A stretch of 9,665 nt of DNA from NCBI GenBank assembly GCA_021784495.1, contig JAJXSQ010000053.1, positions 1 through 9,665 on the forward strand, given 5' to 3'. A program made the position numbers and the translations under genes. The stretch's first letter is position 1; every line of letters starts with the position of its first letter. This DNA is from Myxococcales bacterium. GTDB lineage: Bacteria; Myxococcota; Myxococcia; Myxococcales; Anaeromyxobacteraceae. Positions 1-6,220 of this stretch are shown here, in pieces. The notes below the pieces were generated by a model. That model made no database searches. It was not told where the DNA came from and saw only the letters and a program-made list of their open reading frames with translations.

Positions 1-1
1 C

Positions 2-2209
2 CGGACCGGCGCACCCCCGGCGCCGGCGCCGGCGCCGCCACGCGCTCCGGATCCGCCCCCCGCCTCCGCGCCGGCCCGCCCCGGGCGACCCGCCCCGGGG
101 GCGACCGGTGGACCGCGCCTGGATCCCCGCGCGCCGCTGGAGCGCCTCCCCTGGGCCCACCCGGCGCCGCGGCGGGTCCTCGAGGAGCGCGGCCGGCCGA
201 CCGTCGAGCTCGCGCTCGAGTTCTGGCCCCGCGCCTACCAGGACCGGACGGAGGTGCGGGCGGTCCGGGATCTCGCCCCCGGCCAGGAGGCGATCGTCCT
301 CGCCACCGTCGCCTCGTCGAGCGCGCGGCGGACCCGGAACGGCCGGACCCTCCTCGAGGTCGTGGCCGCCGACGCCACCGGGCGGCTCGTCCTCTCCTTC
401 TTCAACGCGCCGGCCTGGCGCGCCCGGCAGTTCCCGCCCGGGGCCGCCATCCTCGCCTGGGGGCGGGTCTCGGAGCGCCCCGGAGGGATCCGGCAGATGA
501 CCTCGCCGGAGGTCGAGCCGGTCCAGCCGGGCGACTCGGCGAGCTTCGGCCGGATCGTGCCGGTCTACCCCGGCCCGGCGGCCGGCCAGCAGCCGTCGCT
601 CCGGAAGCTGATGCGGCGCCTCTGCGAGGAGGCCGCGCCCCTCGCCGGCGACGATCTCCCCGCGCCGGTCGTCGCCCGCCGGGGCCTCCTCCCCCGCGTC
701 GAGGCGATCCGCCAGGCCCACTTCCCGCCGCCCGGCACCGACCTCGCCGCCGCCGCCGCGCGCGCCACCCCCGCCTTCCGGCGGCTCGCCTTCGAGGAGC
801 TGTTCTTCCTGCAGCTCGCGCTCGCCCGGCGCCGGCGAGGGATCCAGCGCGAGCCGGGGATCGCCTTCCAGGCAGGCCCGGCCGCGGTGGCCGGCGCGCT
901 CGCCCGGCTCCCCTTCGCGCCCACCCCCGCGCAGCGCCGCGCCCTCGACGAGATCGCCGCCGACATGGCCCGCCCGAGCCCCATGAACCGCCTCCTCCAG
1001 GGCGACGTCGGGAGCGGCAAGACCGCGGTCGCCTTCGCGGCCATGCTGCTCGCCGTCGAGTCGGGGTGGCAGGCGGCGCTCATGGCCCCCACCGAGATCC
1101 TCGCCGCCCAGCACGCCGGGACCTTCGCGCGCTGGCTCGAGGGGACCGGGGTCGAGATCGCCCAGGTCGGCGCGACGGCGCGCGGGAAGGGGGCGCGCGC
1201 GGCGCGCGCGGCGGTGGAGTCGGGCCGGGCTCGGATCGTCGTCGGGACCCACGCCCTGCTCGAGGAGGGGGTCACCTTCGCGCGGCTCGGCCTGGTGGTG
1301 GTCGACGAGCAGCACCGGTTCGGGGTCCTCCAGCGCGCCGCCCTCGTCGGCAAGGGTGCGGCGCCGGACGTCCTGGTGATGACCGCGACGCCCATCCCCC
1401 GGACGCTCGCGCTCGCCTTCTACGGCGACCTCGACCACTCGACCATCGACGAGCTCCCCCCGGGCCGCCAGCCGGTGGAGACGCTCCTCTTCGGGGAGTC
1501 GCAGCGGCGGCGGGCCTACCAGCTGCTCGGCGAGGAGCTCGCCGCCGGGCGACAGGGGTACGTCGTCTACCCCCTGGTCTCCGAGTCCGAGAAGAGCGAC
1601 CTCGCCGACGCCACCGGCGGCGCCGAGGCCCTCTCCCGCACCTTCGCGCCGCACCGGGTCGGCCTCCTGCACGGCCGCCTGGGCGCGGAGGAGAAGCGCG
1701 CGGTGATGGAGGCCTTCCGGCGCGGCGAGATCCGGCTCCTCGTCTCGACCACGGTGATCGAGGTCGGGGTGGACGTCCCGGACGCGAGCGTCCTGCTCGT
1801 CGAGCACGCCGAGCGCTTCGGCCTCTCGCAGCTCCACCAGCTCCGGGGCCGGGTCGGGCGGGGGTCGGCGCGCAGCCGCTGCCTCCTCCTCGCGCACCTC
1901 CGCCAGGGAGGGCAGGGGGCCCGCGAGCGGCTCGAGGCCCTCTGCCGGACGCAGGACGGCTTCGAGCTGGCGCGGGTGGACCTGTCGCTCCGCGGCCCGG
2001 GGGAGCTGCTCGGGACCCGCCAGTCCGGCGAGGCGCTCCTGGAGCTGGCCGATCTCGCCCGCGACGCCGATCTCCTCGAGGCGGCCCGGGACGAGGCCCT
2101 CGCCGTCGTCGAGGCCGATCCCGACCTCCGCCGCCCCGAGCATGCGGCCGCGGCGCGTGCGCTCGCCGGGCGCTGGGCGGAGCGGCTCGCCCTCGCGCGG
2201 ATCGGCTAG
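2..2209 (+). CDS. recG: ATP-dependent DNA helicase RecG (5' end outside window)
   Basis: RecG is a double-stranded DNA translocase that regresses stalled forks and remodels D-loops, R-loops and Holliday junctions. The frame is open from the window edge: 735 residues are visible and no start codon is seen. A Pro/Ala-rich segment (nt 2-115) leads into a helix-hairpin-like stretch, then FWPRAYQDRTEV (nt 218-253), the usual opening of the RecG wedge/OB domain, so the GTG at 254 is internal. Helicase motifs follow in order: Walker A GDVGSGKT (1001-1024), MAPTEILAAQH, DEQHRFG (1304-1324), TATPIPRTLAL, then lobe 2 with STTVIEVGVDVP, QLRGRVGRG, and the C-terminal TRG region DLSLRGPGELLGTRQSG. All key residues are intact. 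E. coli RecG has 693 residues, so this is a long form. The next gene starts 36 nt downstream. Identity is certain; only the true start is unknown. Confidence 0.97.
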   Translation, partial: RTGAPPAPAPAPPRAPDPPPASAPARPGRPAPGATGGPRLDPRAPLERLPWAHPAPRRVLEERGRPTVELALEFWPRAYQDRTEVRAVRDLAPGQEAIVLATVASSSARRTRNGRTLLEVVAADATGRLVLSFFNAPAWRARQFPPGAAILAWGRVSERPGGIRQMTSPEVEPVQPGDSASFGRIVPVYPGPAAGQQPSLRKLMRRLCEEAAPLAGDDLPAPVVARRGLLPRVEAIRQAHFPPPGTDLAAAAARATPAFRRLAFEELFFLQLALARRRRGIQREPGIAFQAGPAAVAGALARLPFAPTPAQRRALDEIAADMARPSPMNRLLQGDVGSGKTAVAFAAMLLAVESGWQAALMAPTEILAAQHAGTFARWLEGTGVEIAQVGATARGKGARAARAAVESGRARIVVGTHALLEEGVTFARLGLVVVDEQHRFGVLQRAALVGKGAAPDVLVMTATPIPRTLALAFYGDLDHSTIDELPPGRQPVETLLFGESQRRRAYQLLGEELAAGRQGYVVYPLVSESEKSDLADATGGAEALSRTFAPHRVGLLHGRLGAEEKRAVMEAFRRGEIRLLVSTTVIEVGVDVPDASVLLVEHAERFGLSQLHQLRGRVGRGSARSRCLLLAHLRQGGQGARERLEALCRTQDGFELARVDLSLRGPGELLGTRQSGEALLELADLARDADLLEAARDEALAVVEADPDLRRPEHAAAARALAGRWAERLALARIG
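19..36 (+). repeat. (GGCGCC)x3 hexamer repeat in the RecG linker
   Basis: Three perfect tandem GGCGCC units. In the recG frame they encode alternating Ala-Pro residues of the N-terminal linker. This is simple slippage-prone coding sequence and I see no other role for it. Confidence 0.6.
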
Positions 2210-2231
2210 CGCGGCCGGAGGCGCGGTGCGC

Positions 2232-2237
2232 TACCAT
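2232..2237 (+). promoter_or_regulatory. Candidate -10 box TACCAT of a leaderless promoter
   Basis: TACCAT stands out in GC-saturated sequence and ends 8 nt before the ATG at 2246. No Shine-Dalgarno sequence precedes that ATG. This spacing would put the transcript start at or within two bases of the start codon. No -35 element is recognisable. Inferred only from spacing and base composition. Confidence 0.35.
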
Positions 2238-2245
2238 CCGCGCCG

Positions 2246-2824
2246 ATGCCGACCTGCCCTCTCTGCGGGAACGCCCAGGAGGCGCCCGGCGCGTGCGACG
2301 TCTGCGGGCTCCCGCTCCCAGGCGCTCCCCACCCCGCGGACGCGGGGCCGCCCGCCCCGGAGGCCCTGGAGGGCCTCGAGCCGACCCGGCTCGAGGCCGC
2401 CGGCCCCTCCGCGCCGGCGCCGCTCCCCGATCTCGAGCCGACCGGCTTTCCGGCGGGCGATCCCTTCCTGGAGGTCGAGCCCTCCCCGGTCGACGCCGCC
2501 GCGCTCGACCTCGACCGCGGGCGGGCCGCGCCGGTCGACGCGGGGCCGGAGCGCCTCCCCGACCTGGAGCCGACGTCGGCGCCGCCGGTGGCCGACGCCG
2601 CCGCCCCCCCGGCCTCCCCGCGTGCCTGCCGGTACTGCCGGAGCCCGGCCGAGGCGGCCGAGCCGTTCTGCCGGGTCTGCGGGATGCGGCTCGTCGCTCC
2701 CCCCGGCGCCCCCGCCGCCGCCTCGGCGGCGGGCGAGGAGGGGGAGGGCGCCCGCTGCGGCTGTGGAGCGCCGCTCTCCGGCGCGCGCTGCCCGGCCTGC
2801 GGGGCGCGCCGCGCGGCGCCGTAG
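2246..2824 (+). CDS. Triple zinc-ribbon protein with Pro/Ala-rich linker
   Basis: Protein of 192 residues and unknown function. It has three Cys4 zinc-ribbon knuckles: C4/C7/C17/C20 at the N-terminus, C128/C131/C142/C145, and C171/C173/C182/C185 at the C-terminus. Between the first and second lies about 100 residues of acidic, Pro/Ala-rich, probably disordered linker. The linker holds three copies of LEPT (residues 44-47, 63-66, 107-110), two of them as PDLEPT. There is no signal peptide or membrane segment, so it is probably cytoplasmic. Small zinc-ribbon proteins of this style bind nucleic acid or act as protein adaptors; nothing here decides between these. The ATG at 2246 is chosen because the first Cys pair follows at once. 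It sits between recG and thrC, but a hairpin and a promoter-like element separate it from thrC. The reading frame and zinc ribbons are clear; function is not assigned. Confidence 0.85.
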   Translation: MPTCPLCGNAQEAPGACDVCGLPLPGAPHPADAGPPAPEALEGLEPTRLEAAGPSAPAPLPDLEPTGFPAGDPFLEVEPSPVDAAALDLDRGRAAPVDAGPERLPDLEPTSAPPVADAAAPPASPRACRYCRSPAEAAEPFCRVCGMRLVAPPGAPAAASAAGEEGEGARCGCGAPLSGARCPACGARRAAP

Positions 2825-2830
2825 CTCCTT

Positions 2831-2846
2831 CCGCTTGCCAAAGCGG
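2831..2846 (+). terminator. Short hairpin after the zinc-ribbon gene
   Basis: CCGCTT (2831-2836) and AAGCGG (2841-2846) form a perfect 6-bp stem with a 4-nt GCCA loop, starting 6 nt after the stop codon. No T-tract follows, so if it terminates at all it is a weak or factor-assisted site. An alternative pairing of TTGCC (2835-2839) with GGCAA (2856-2860) excludes this stem. Confidence 0.3.
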
Positions 2847-2863
2847 TCCGGCACCGGCAAATT
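2835..2863 (+). promoter_or_regulatory. Sigma-70-like promoter candidate for thrC
   Basis: TTGCCA (2835-2840, five of six matches to TTGACA) lies 17 nt upstream of CAAATT (2858-2863, three of six matches to TATAAT). This is one of the few AT-richer spots in the plus-strand cluster and sits in its largest gap. The predicted start near 2870 would give a leader of about 190 nt before thrC. The weak -10 match keeps confidence modest. Confidence 0.35.
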
Positions 2864-2876
2864 GGCGGGCCCGCCA
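2863..2876 (+). promoter_or_regulatory. Perfect 14-bp palindrome, candidate operator
   Basis: TGGCGGGCCCGCCA is a perfect palindrome with no spacer. It abuts the proposed -10 box and covers the predicted transcript start, the usual place for a repressor operator. In this GC-rich background a short palindrome can occur by chance, and no regulator is encoded nearby. Confidence 0.3.
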
Positions 2877-3063
2877 TGAGGACCTCCAACGATCCCGGGA
2901 ACAGCGGGCGCGTCCGCCGCCTTTCCCCTCCCTTCCCCGCCACCGCCCGGCCCCGCGACGGGTCGATCCCCCGCCGCGCCGCCGCCTCCCGCCTCCGGCG
3001 GCGGGGGGGCTCCTCGCGCCCACCCGCGCGCGAAGGCCGGGCCGAGGGGCGGAGGGCGACCCC
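2877..3063 (+). other. Leader region upstream of thrC, no supported gene
   Basis: About 190 nt of extremely GC-rich sequence. Alternative hairpins are possible, for example GCCGCC (2981-2986) with GGCGGC (2997-3002), or CCGCC with GGCGG around a TCC loop, followed by seven G residues. It contains no run of Thr or Ile codons, so a classical threonine attenuator is not supported. An open frame of 63 codons from the ATG at 2876 ends in a TGA overlapping the thrC GTG (GTGA at 3064-3067). It has no Shine-Dalgarno sequence and an Arg/Pro-rich shadow-like composition. Confidence 0.4.
3051..3056 (+). promoter_or_regulatory. Ribosome binding site fixing the thrC start
   Basis: GGAGGG lies 7 nt before the GTG at 3064. 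It is the strongest Shine-Dalgarno match among the plus-strand genes and decides the start in a frame that stays open far upstream through recG. Confidence 0.75.
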
Positions 3064-4413
3064 GTGACCTTCCGCGCTCACTACCGCTGCGGCGAGGGGT
3101 GCGACTTCCAGGCGGAGCTCACCGAGGTGGTCTACCGCTGCCCGCGCTGCGGCGGGCTGCTCGAGGTCGAGCACGACGTCGCGGCGCTCGCCGGGCGCTC
3201 CCCGGACGACTGGAAGGCGCTCTTCGACGGGCGCTTCCGGACCGGCCCCTGGCCCCTCGGCTCCGGCGTCTGGGGCAAGAAGGAGTGGGTCTATCCCCAG
3301 CTCTCGCTCTCCAGCGTCGTCTCGATGTACGAGGGGGGGAGCCCGCTCCTGCGCGTCGATCGATACGCCCGCGAGATCGGCCTCGAGGACGTCTGGGTGA
3401 AGGAGTGCGGCGTCACCCACACCGGGTCCTTCAAGGACCTGGGGATGACGGTCCTCGTCTCCGCGGTGCAGGAGATGCGCGCCCGGGGGACGCCGATCCG
3501 CGCGGTGGCCTGCGCCTCGACCGGCGACACCTCGGCGGCCCTCTCGGCCTACTGCGCCGCCGCGGGCATCCCCAGCGTCGTCCTCCTCCCGCGCGGCAAG
3601 ATCTCGACCGCCCAGCTGGTCCAGCCGATCGCCAACGGCGCGCTGGTCCTCGAGCTGGACACCGACTTCGACGGCTGCATGCGCGTCGTCCAGGCGCTGA
3701 GCGAGACCCCGGACATCTACCTCGCCAACTCCATGAACAGCCTGCGGATCGAGGGGCAGAAGACCGCCTCGATCGAGATCGCGCAGCAGCTCGGCTGGCG
3801 CTCCCCCGACTGGATCGTCATCCCCGGCGGCAACCTCGGGAACGCGAGCGCCGTCGCCAAGGGCTTCCTCCTCATGAAGGCCCTCGGCGTCGTCGATCGG
3901 CTGCCGCGCCTGGTGGTCGCCCAGGCGGCCGCCGCCAACCCGCTCTTCCTCGCCACGACGGCCGCGGGCGTCCCCCCGACCCCCTCGGTGGAGGTGAAGC
4001 CGGTCGCCGCGCAGCGGACCCTCGCCTCCGCCATCCAGATCGGCGCTCCGGTCTCGGCCCGGCGGGCGCTGCGCGGGCTCGCGGCGCTCGACGGCCTCGT
4101 GGAGCAGGCGACGGAGCAGGAGCTCGCGGACGCCGCCGCGCGCGCCGACCGCGCCGGCCTCTTCACCTGCCCCCACACCGGGGTCGCGCTCGCGGCCCTG
4201 GAGTCGCTCGCCGCGCGCGGCGTGGTGAAGCGCGGCGACCGGGTGGTGGTCATCTCGACCGCCCACGGCCTCAAGTTCTCCGACTTCAAGGTCGGGTACC
4301 ACGACGCGACGCTCCCCGGCCTCGCCGCCCCCCTCCGCAACCCGGCGGTGCGCGTCGCCGCCTCCCTCGGCGCGGTCCAGGACGCGATCGCGGCCCGGCA
4401 CGGGAAGGGGTGA
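3064..4413 (+). CDS. thrC: Threonine synthase, zinc-ribbon (plant/archaeal) type
   Basis: PLP enzyme of fold type II that converts O-phospho-L-homoserine to L-threonine, the last step of threonine synthesis, in the cytoplasm. The protein has 449 residues. An N-terminal zinc ribbon (C9, C13, C26, C29, then GGLLEV) marks the plant/archaeal-like class, unlike E. coli ThrC, which lacks it. The PLP-lysine motif HTGSFKDLGM carries K124. A phosphate-binding loop GGNLGNAS lies near residue 258, and NSMNSLRIEGQK is the expected substrate-side motif. Start: the frame is open upstream to about 1066, but that stretch is an overlap shadow of recG; GTG 3064 has a GGAGGG site 7 nt upstream and places the zinc ribbon at the very N-terminus. 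The next gene starts 7 nt after the stop, so the two are probably co-transcribed. No other threonine pathway gene is in the window. Confidence 0.95.
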   Translation: MTFRAHYRCGEGCDFQAELTEVVYRCPRCGGLLEVEHDVAALAGRSPDDWKALFDGRFRTGPWPLGSGVWGKKEWVYPQLSLSSVVSMYEGGSPLLRVDRYAREIGLEDVWVKECGVTHTGSFKDLGMTVLVSAVQEMRARGTPIRAVACASTGDTSAALSAYCAAAGIPSVVLLPRGKISTAQLVQPIANGALVLELDTDFDGCMRVVQALSETPDIYLANSMNSLRIEGQKTASIEIAQQLGWRSPDWIVIPGGNLGNASAVAKGFLLMKALGVVDRLPRLVVAQAAAANPLFLATTAAGVPPTPSVEVKPVAAQRTLASAIQIGAPVSARRALRGLAALDGLVEQATEQELADAAARADRAGLFTCPHTGVALAALESLAARGVVKRGDRVVVISTAHGLKFSDFKVGYHDATLPGLAAPLRNPAVRVAASLGAVQDAIAARHGKG

Positions 4414-4420
4414 GCGGTCG

Positions 4421-4783
4421 ATGGACCCGGCCTCCGACGCGGCGGTCCGACTCCGGGCCGAGCACGACGCGCTCGCCGAGCGGCTCGGGGTCCGCCGCTC
4501 GGTCGATCACGTGAAGGAGGGTGGGGTGCTCGCCTTCTTCACCGTCATCGCCGGCGGGATGTCGGCCAAGCTCGCCTGGGATCGCTGGGGGTGGCTGCCG
4601 CGGCGCGCCCCCATCCCGCCCGACGGGCTGCCCCTCTGGTTCCTCGCCGCCCTGCTCGTGGCGCTGCTGCTGCTGCTCTCCACCGTCCGGGCGTTCCGGA
4701 TCGCCCGGCTCTACCGCGCCGAGGAGGACGCGCTCTTCGCGCGGCTCCTCGATCTCCGCCGGGCGCTCGGCCTCGATCGATGA
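4421..4783 (+). CDS. Small two-helix membrane protein, function unknown
   Basis: Protein of 120 residues. Residues 8-25 form a charged amphipathic helix. A first hydrophobic segment spans about residues 34-52 (GGVLAFFTVIAGGMSAKLAW). A short polar loop rich in Pro, Arg and Trp follows, then a strong second transmembrane segment at about 71-90 (LPLWFLAALLVALLLLL) and a charged helical tail (residues 92-118). Both termini probably face the cytoplasm. No family is recognised. It starts 7 nt after thrC with a weak GAAGGGG site about 10 nt upstream, and its TGA overlaps the tmk ATG (ATGA at 4780-4783), which suggests translational coupling with tmk. A job in nucleotide or threonine metabolism is not implied; small membrane proteins often travel in housekeeping operons without a known link. 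Confidence 0.8.
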   Translation: MDPASDAAVRLRAEHDALAERLGVRRSVDHVKEGGVLAFFTVIAGGMSAKLAWDRWGWLPRRAPIPPDGLPLWFLAALLVALLLLLSTVRAFRIARLYRAEEDALFARLLDLRRALGLDR

Positions 4784-5415
4784 GCCGGCGGGGACGCCTC
4801 CTGGTGCTCGAGGGGCTCGACGGGGCCGGGACGACCACCCAGTCGCGCCTCCTCGGCGCCCGGCTCGCCGCCGGCGGCCGCCGCGTCCACGTCACCGCCG
4901 AGCCGTCGGGGGGGCCCATCGGCGCGCTCCTCCGGCTGGCCCTGCAGGGGCGGGTCGTCGGCCGCGGCGGTGCGCCGCTCGACCCCGGCGCCCTCGCCCT
5001 CCTCTTCGCCGCCGACCGGCTCGACCACGTCGCCGGCGAGATCGAGCCGCGCCTCGCCGCCGGCGTCGACGTGATCTCCGATCGCTTCACCCTCTCGTCG
5101 CTCGCCTACCAGTCGATCGCCACCGGGTCGCCCTCCTGGGTGGCCGCCATCAACGCGCGCGCCCCGGTCCCCGACCTGACCGTCTTCCTCGAGGTCCGGC
5201 CGGCGATCGCGCTCGCCCGCCGGCGCGCGACCGGGACCGCGCCCGAGCTCTACGAGGTGGACGCGTTCCAGCGCCGCGTGGCCGCGAGCTACCGGCGGGC
5301 GCTCGCGGCGGTCCGGCGAGCCGGGCAGCGGGTGGTCTCGCTCGACGGGGAGCGACCGATCGAGGAGGTGGCCGAGGCGGTCGCCGGGCTGGTGGCGGCG
5401 CCGCGCCGGCGGTAG
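4780..5415 (+). CDS. tmk: Thymidylate (dTMP) kinase with altered P-loop
   Basis: Phosphorylates dTMP to dTDP with ATP, an essential cytoplasmic step of dTTP supply. Length is 211 residues, normal for the family. Visible motifs: P-loop region EGLDGAGTTTQ (11-21), the TAEPSGGPIG loop (39-48), the DRX motif DRFTLSSLAYQ (101-111), and a LID with R147-R149 followed by ELYE (156-159). Arginines in the LID and none in the P-loop match the bacterial type II layout. The oddity is T18 (ACG, 4831-4833), where the family normally has the Walker A lysine (GxDGxGKTT); AAG to ACG is a single base change. The rest of the protein is intact and in frame, so it does not look like a pseudogene. It is coupled to the membrane protein by ATGA; its stop lies 10 nt before the CinA-like gene. 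The family call is strong; catalytic competence with Thr18 is open. Confidence 0.9.
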   Translation: MSRRGRLLVLEGLDGAGTTTQSRLLGARLAAGGRRVHVTAEPSGGPIGALLRLALQGRVVGRGGAPLDPGALALLFAADRLDHVAGEIEPRLAAGVDVISDRFTLSSLAYQSIATGSPSWVAAINARAPVPDLTVFLEVRPAIALARRRATGTAPELYEVDAFQRRVAASYRRALAAVRRAGQRVVSLDGERPIEEVAEAVAGLVAAPRRR

Positions 5416-5418
5416 CGT
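5413..5418 (+). promoter_or_regulatory. Candidate -10 box TAGCGT overlapping the tmk stop
   Basis: TAGCGT contains the tmk TAG stop codon and ends 7 nt before the ATG at 5426, which has no Shine-Dalgarno sequence. Spacing fits a leaderless transcript, as proposed for the zinc-ribbon gene. No -35 element is seen. Read-through from tmk with reinitiation is the simpler alternative. Confidence 0.3.
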
Positions 5419-5425
5419 CCCGCCC

Positions 5426-6193
5426 ATGCCGGATCCCACCGCCGCCCTCGTCGTCGTCGGGAGCGAGGTCCTCTCGGCCAAGGTCGTGGACGAGAACGGC
5501 CCCTGGCTGGCGCGGCGGCTGCGCGAGCTCGGGGTCGGGCTCCGGGCCATCGTGACCGTCCCCGACCGGTTCGACGACGTCATCGAGGCGGTCGACCGCG
5601 AGCGGCGCCGGGTCGGCTGGCTCTTCACCTCTGGTGGCGTCGGCCCGACCCACGACGATCTGACCGTGCCGGCGGTGGCCCGGGCGCTGGGGCGGCCGCT
5701 GGCCCGCTGCGAGCCGCTCGCCCGCGCGATCCGCGAGCTGCACCGCCGGCACCACCTCGGCGAGGAGGCGCCGGCGGCCGCGCTCCGGATGGCCGAAGTC
5801 CCGGAGGGGACGGAGCTGGCGGGGGACCCGGACTTCCCGACCCTGATCTGCGAGAACGTCGTCATCCTGCCCGGGGTCCCCCGCTTCTTCCGGTGGCAGC
5901 TCGACCGGATCGCGGGGCGCCTCGCGGGCCCGCCCTTCTGGCTCGCGAACGTCTTCCTCGCGATCACCGAGGACCGGATCGCGGCGCGGCTCGACGCCGT
6001 GGCCCGGGCCCGGCCCGAGGTCGAGATCGGGAGCTACCCCCGGTTCGACGACGCCGACCACGCCGTGAAGCTGACGGTCGAGGCCCGCGCGCCGGAGCCG
6101 GTGGAGGCCGCGCTCGCCGAGATCCTCGCGGCGCTCCCGGCGGGCGCCGTGCTGCGGGTGGAGCGCGTGCCGCCGCCCGGGCGCGGCGGCTGA
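5426..6193 (+). CDS. Stand-alone CinA N-terminal (COG1058/MoCF) domain protein
   Basis: Protein of 255 residues with the molybdopterin-binding-like (MoCF) fold of the CinA N-terminal domain. Visible motifs: VVVGSEVLSAKVVDENGPWL (9-28), equivalent to the CinA start GTELL..QIVNTNA; TSGGVGPTHDDLT (68-80), the family signature loop; and ENVVILPGVPRFF (143-155), matching CinA LPGVPSEM. The C-terminal CinA deamidase (PncC) domain of roughly 160 residues is absent, so it should not be an NMN amidohydrolase. Characterised COG1058 domains hydrolyse ADP-ribose and related nucleotides, and the FAD synthase-associated MoCF domain is a relative; a role in nucleotide housekeeping is the likeliest inference. 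Molybdopterin metabolism is less likely because no moa, mob or mog gene is nearby. The start at ATG 5426 is 10 nt after tmk. It converges on the chemoreceptor gene with 7 nt between stop codons. Confidence 0.87.
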   Translation: MPDPTAALVVVGSEVLSAKVVDENGPWLARRLRELGVGLRAIVTVPDRFDDVIEAVDRERRRVGWLFTSGGVGPTHDDLTVPAVARALGRPLARCEPLARAIRELHRRHHLGEEAPAAALRMAEVPEGTELAGDPDFPTLICENVVILPGVPRFFRWQLDRIAGRLAGPPFWLANVFLAITEDRIAARLDAVARARPEVEIGSYPRFDDADHAVKLTVEARAPEPVEAALAEILAALPAGAVLRVERVPPPGRGG

Positions 6194-6220
6194 TCGGGCC
6201 TCACCCGCCGAGCCGCCGCG
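6182..6220. terminator. Inverted repeat across the convergent stop codons
   Basis: CGCGGCGGCT (6182-6191) and AGCCGCCGCG (6211-6220) are perfect 10-bp inverted repeats. Inside the 19-nt loop, CGGG (6195-6198) and CCCG (6204-6207) add a 4-bp inner stem with a 5-nt loop. It covers both stop codons, so it could act as a shared two-way terminator. No T-tract follows on either strand, and GC-rich codons at both gene ends could produce it by chance. Confidence 0.4.

Noticed and set aside
254..256. GTG as the recG start codon
   Set aside because: It would remove the start of the wedge domain, which is clearly encoded in frame just upstream.
1066..3063. Open frame running from within recG into thrC, giving a protein of 1,115 residues
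   Set aside because: The upstream part overlaps recG in another frame and is Arg/Pro/Gly-rich shadow sequence. The zinc ribbon and GGAGGG site place the real thrC start at 3064.
2877..3063. Threonine attenuator or T-box upstream of thrC
   Set aside because: No Thr/Ile-rich leader peptide, no T-box-like motif and no terminator with a T-tract can be seen.
2876..3067. 63-codon frame just before thrC, ending in a GTGA overlap
   Set aside because: It has no Shine-Dalgarno sequence, an Arg/Pro/Ser-rich shadow-like composition, weaker third-position GC bias than the neighbours, and no Thr/Ile-codon run to support a leader peptide.
2206..4401. Long minus-strand frame of 731 codons opposite the zinc-ribbon and thrC genes
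   Set aside because: It mirrors thrC codons (Gly/Arg/Glu/Asp-rich) and covers three unrelated features on the other strand, as expected for a GC-driven shadow.
4780..5415. tmk as a pseudogene because of the missing P-loop lysine
   Set aside because: The frame, length and all other motifs are intact, and a single conservative context change does not indicate decay.
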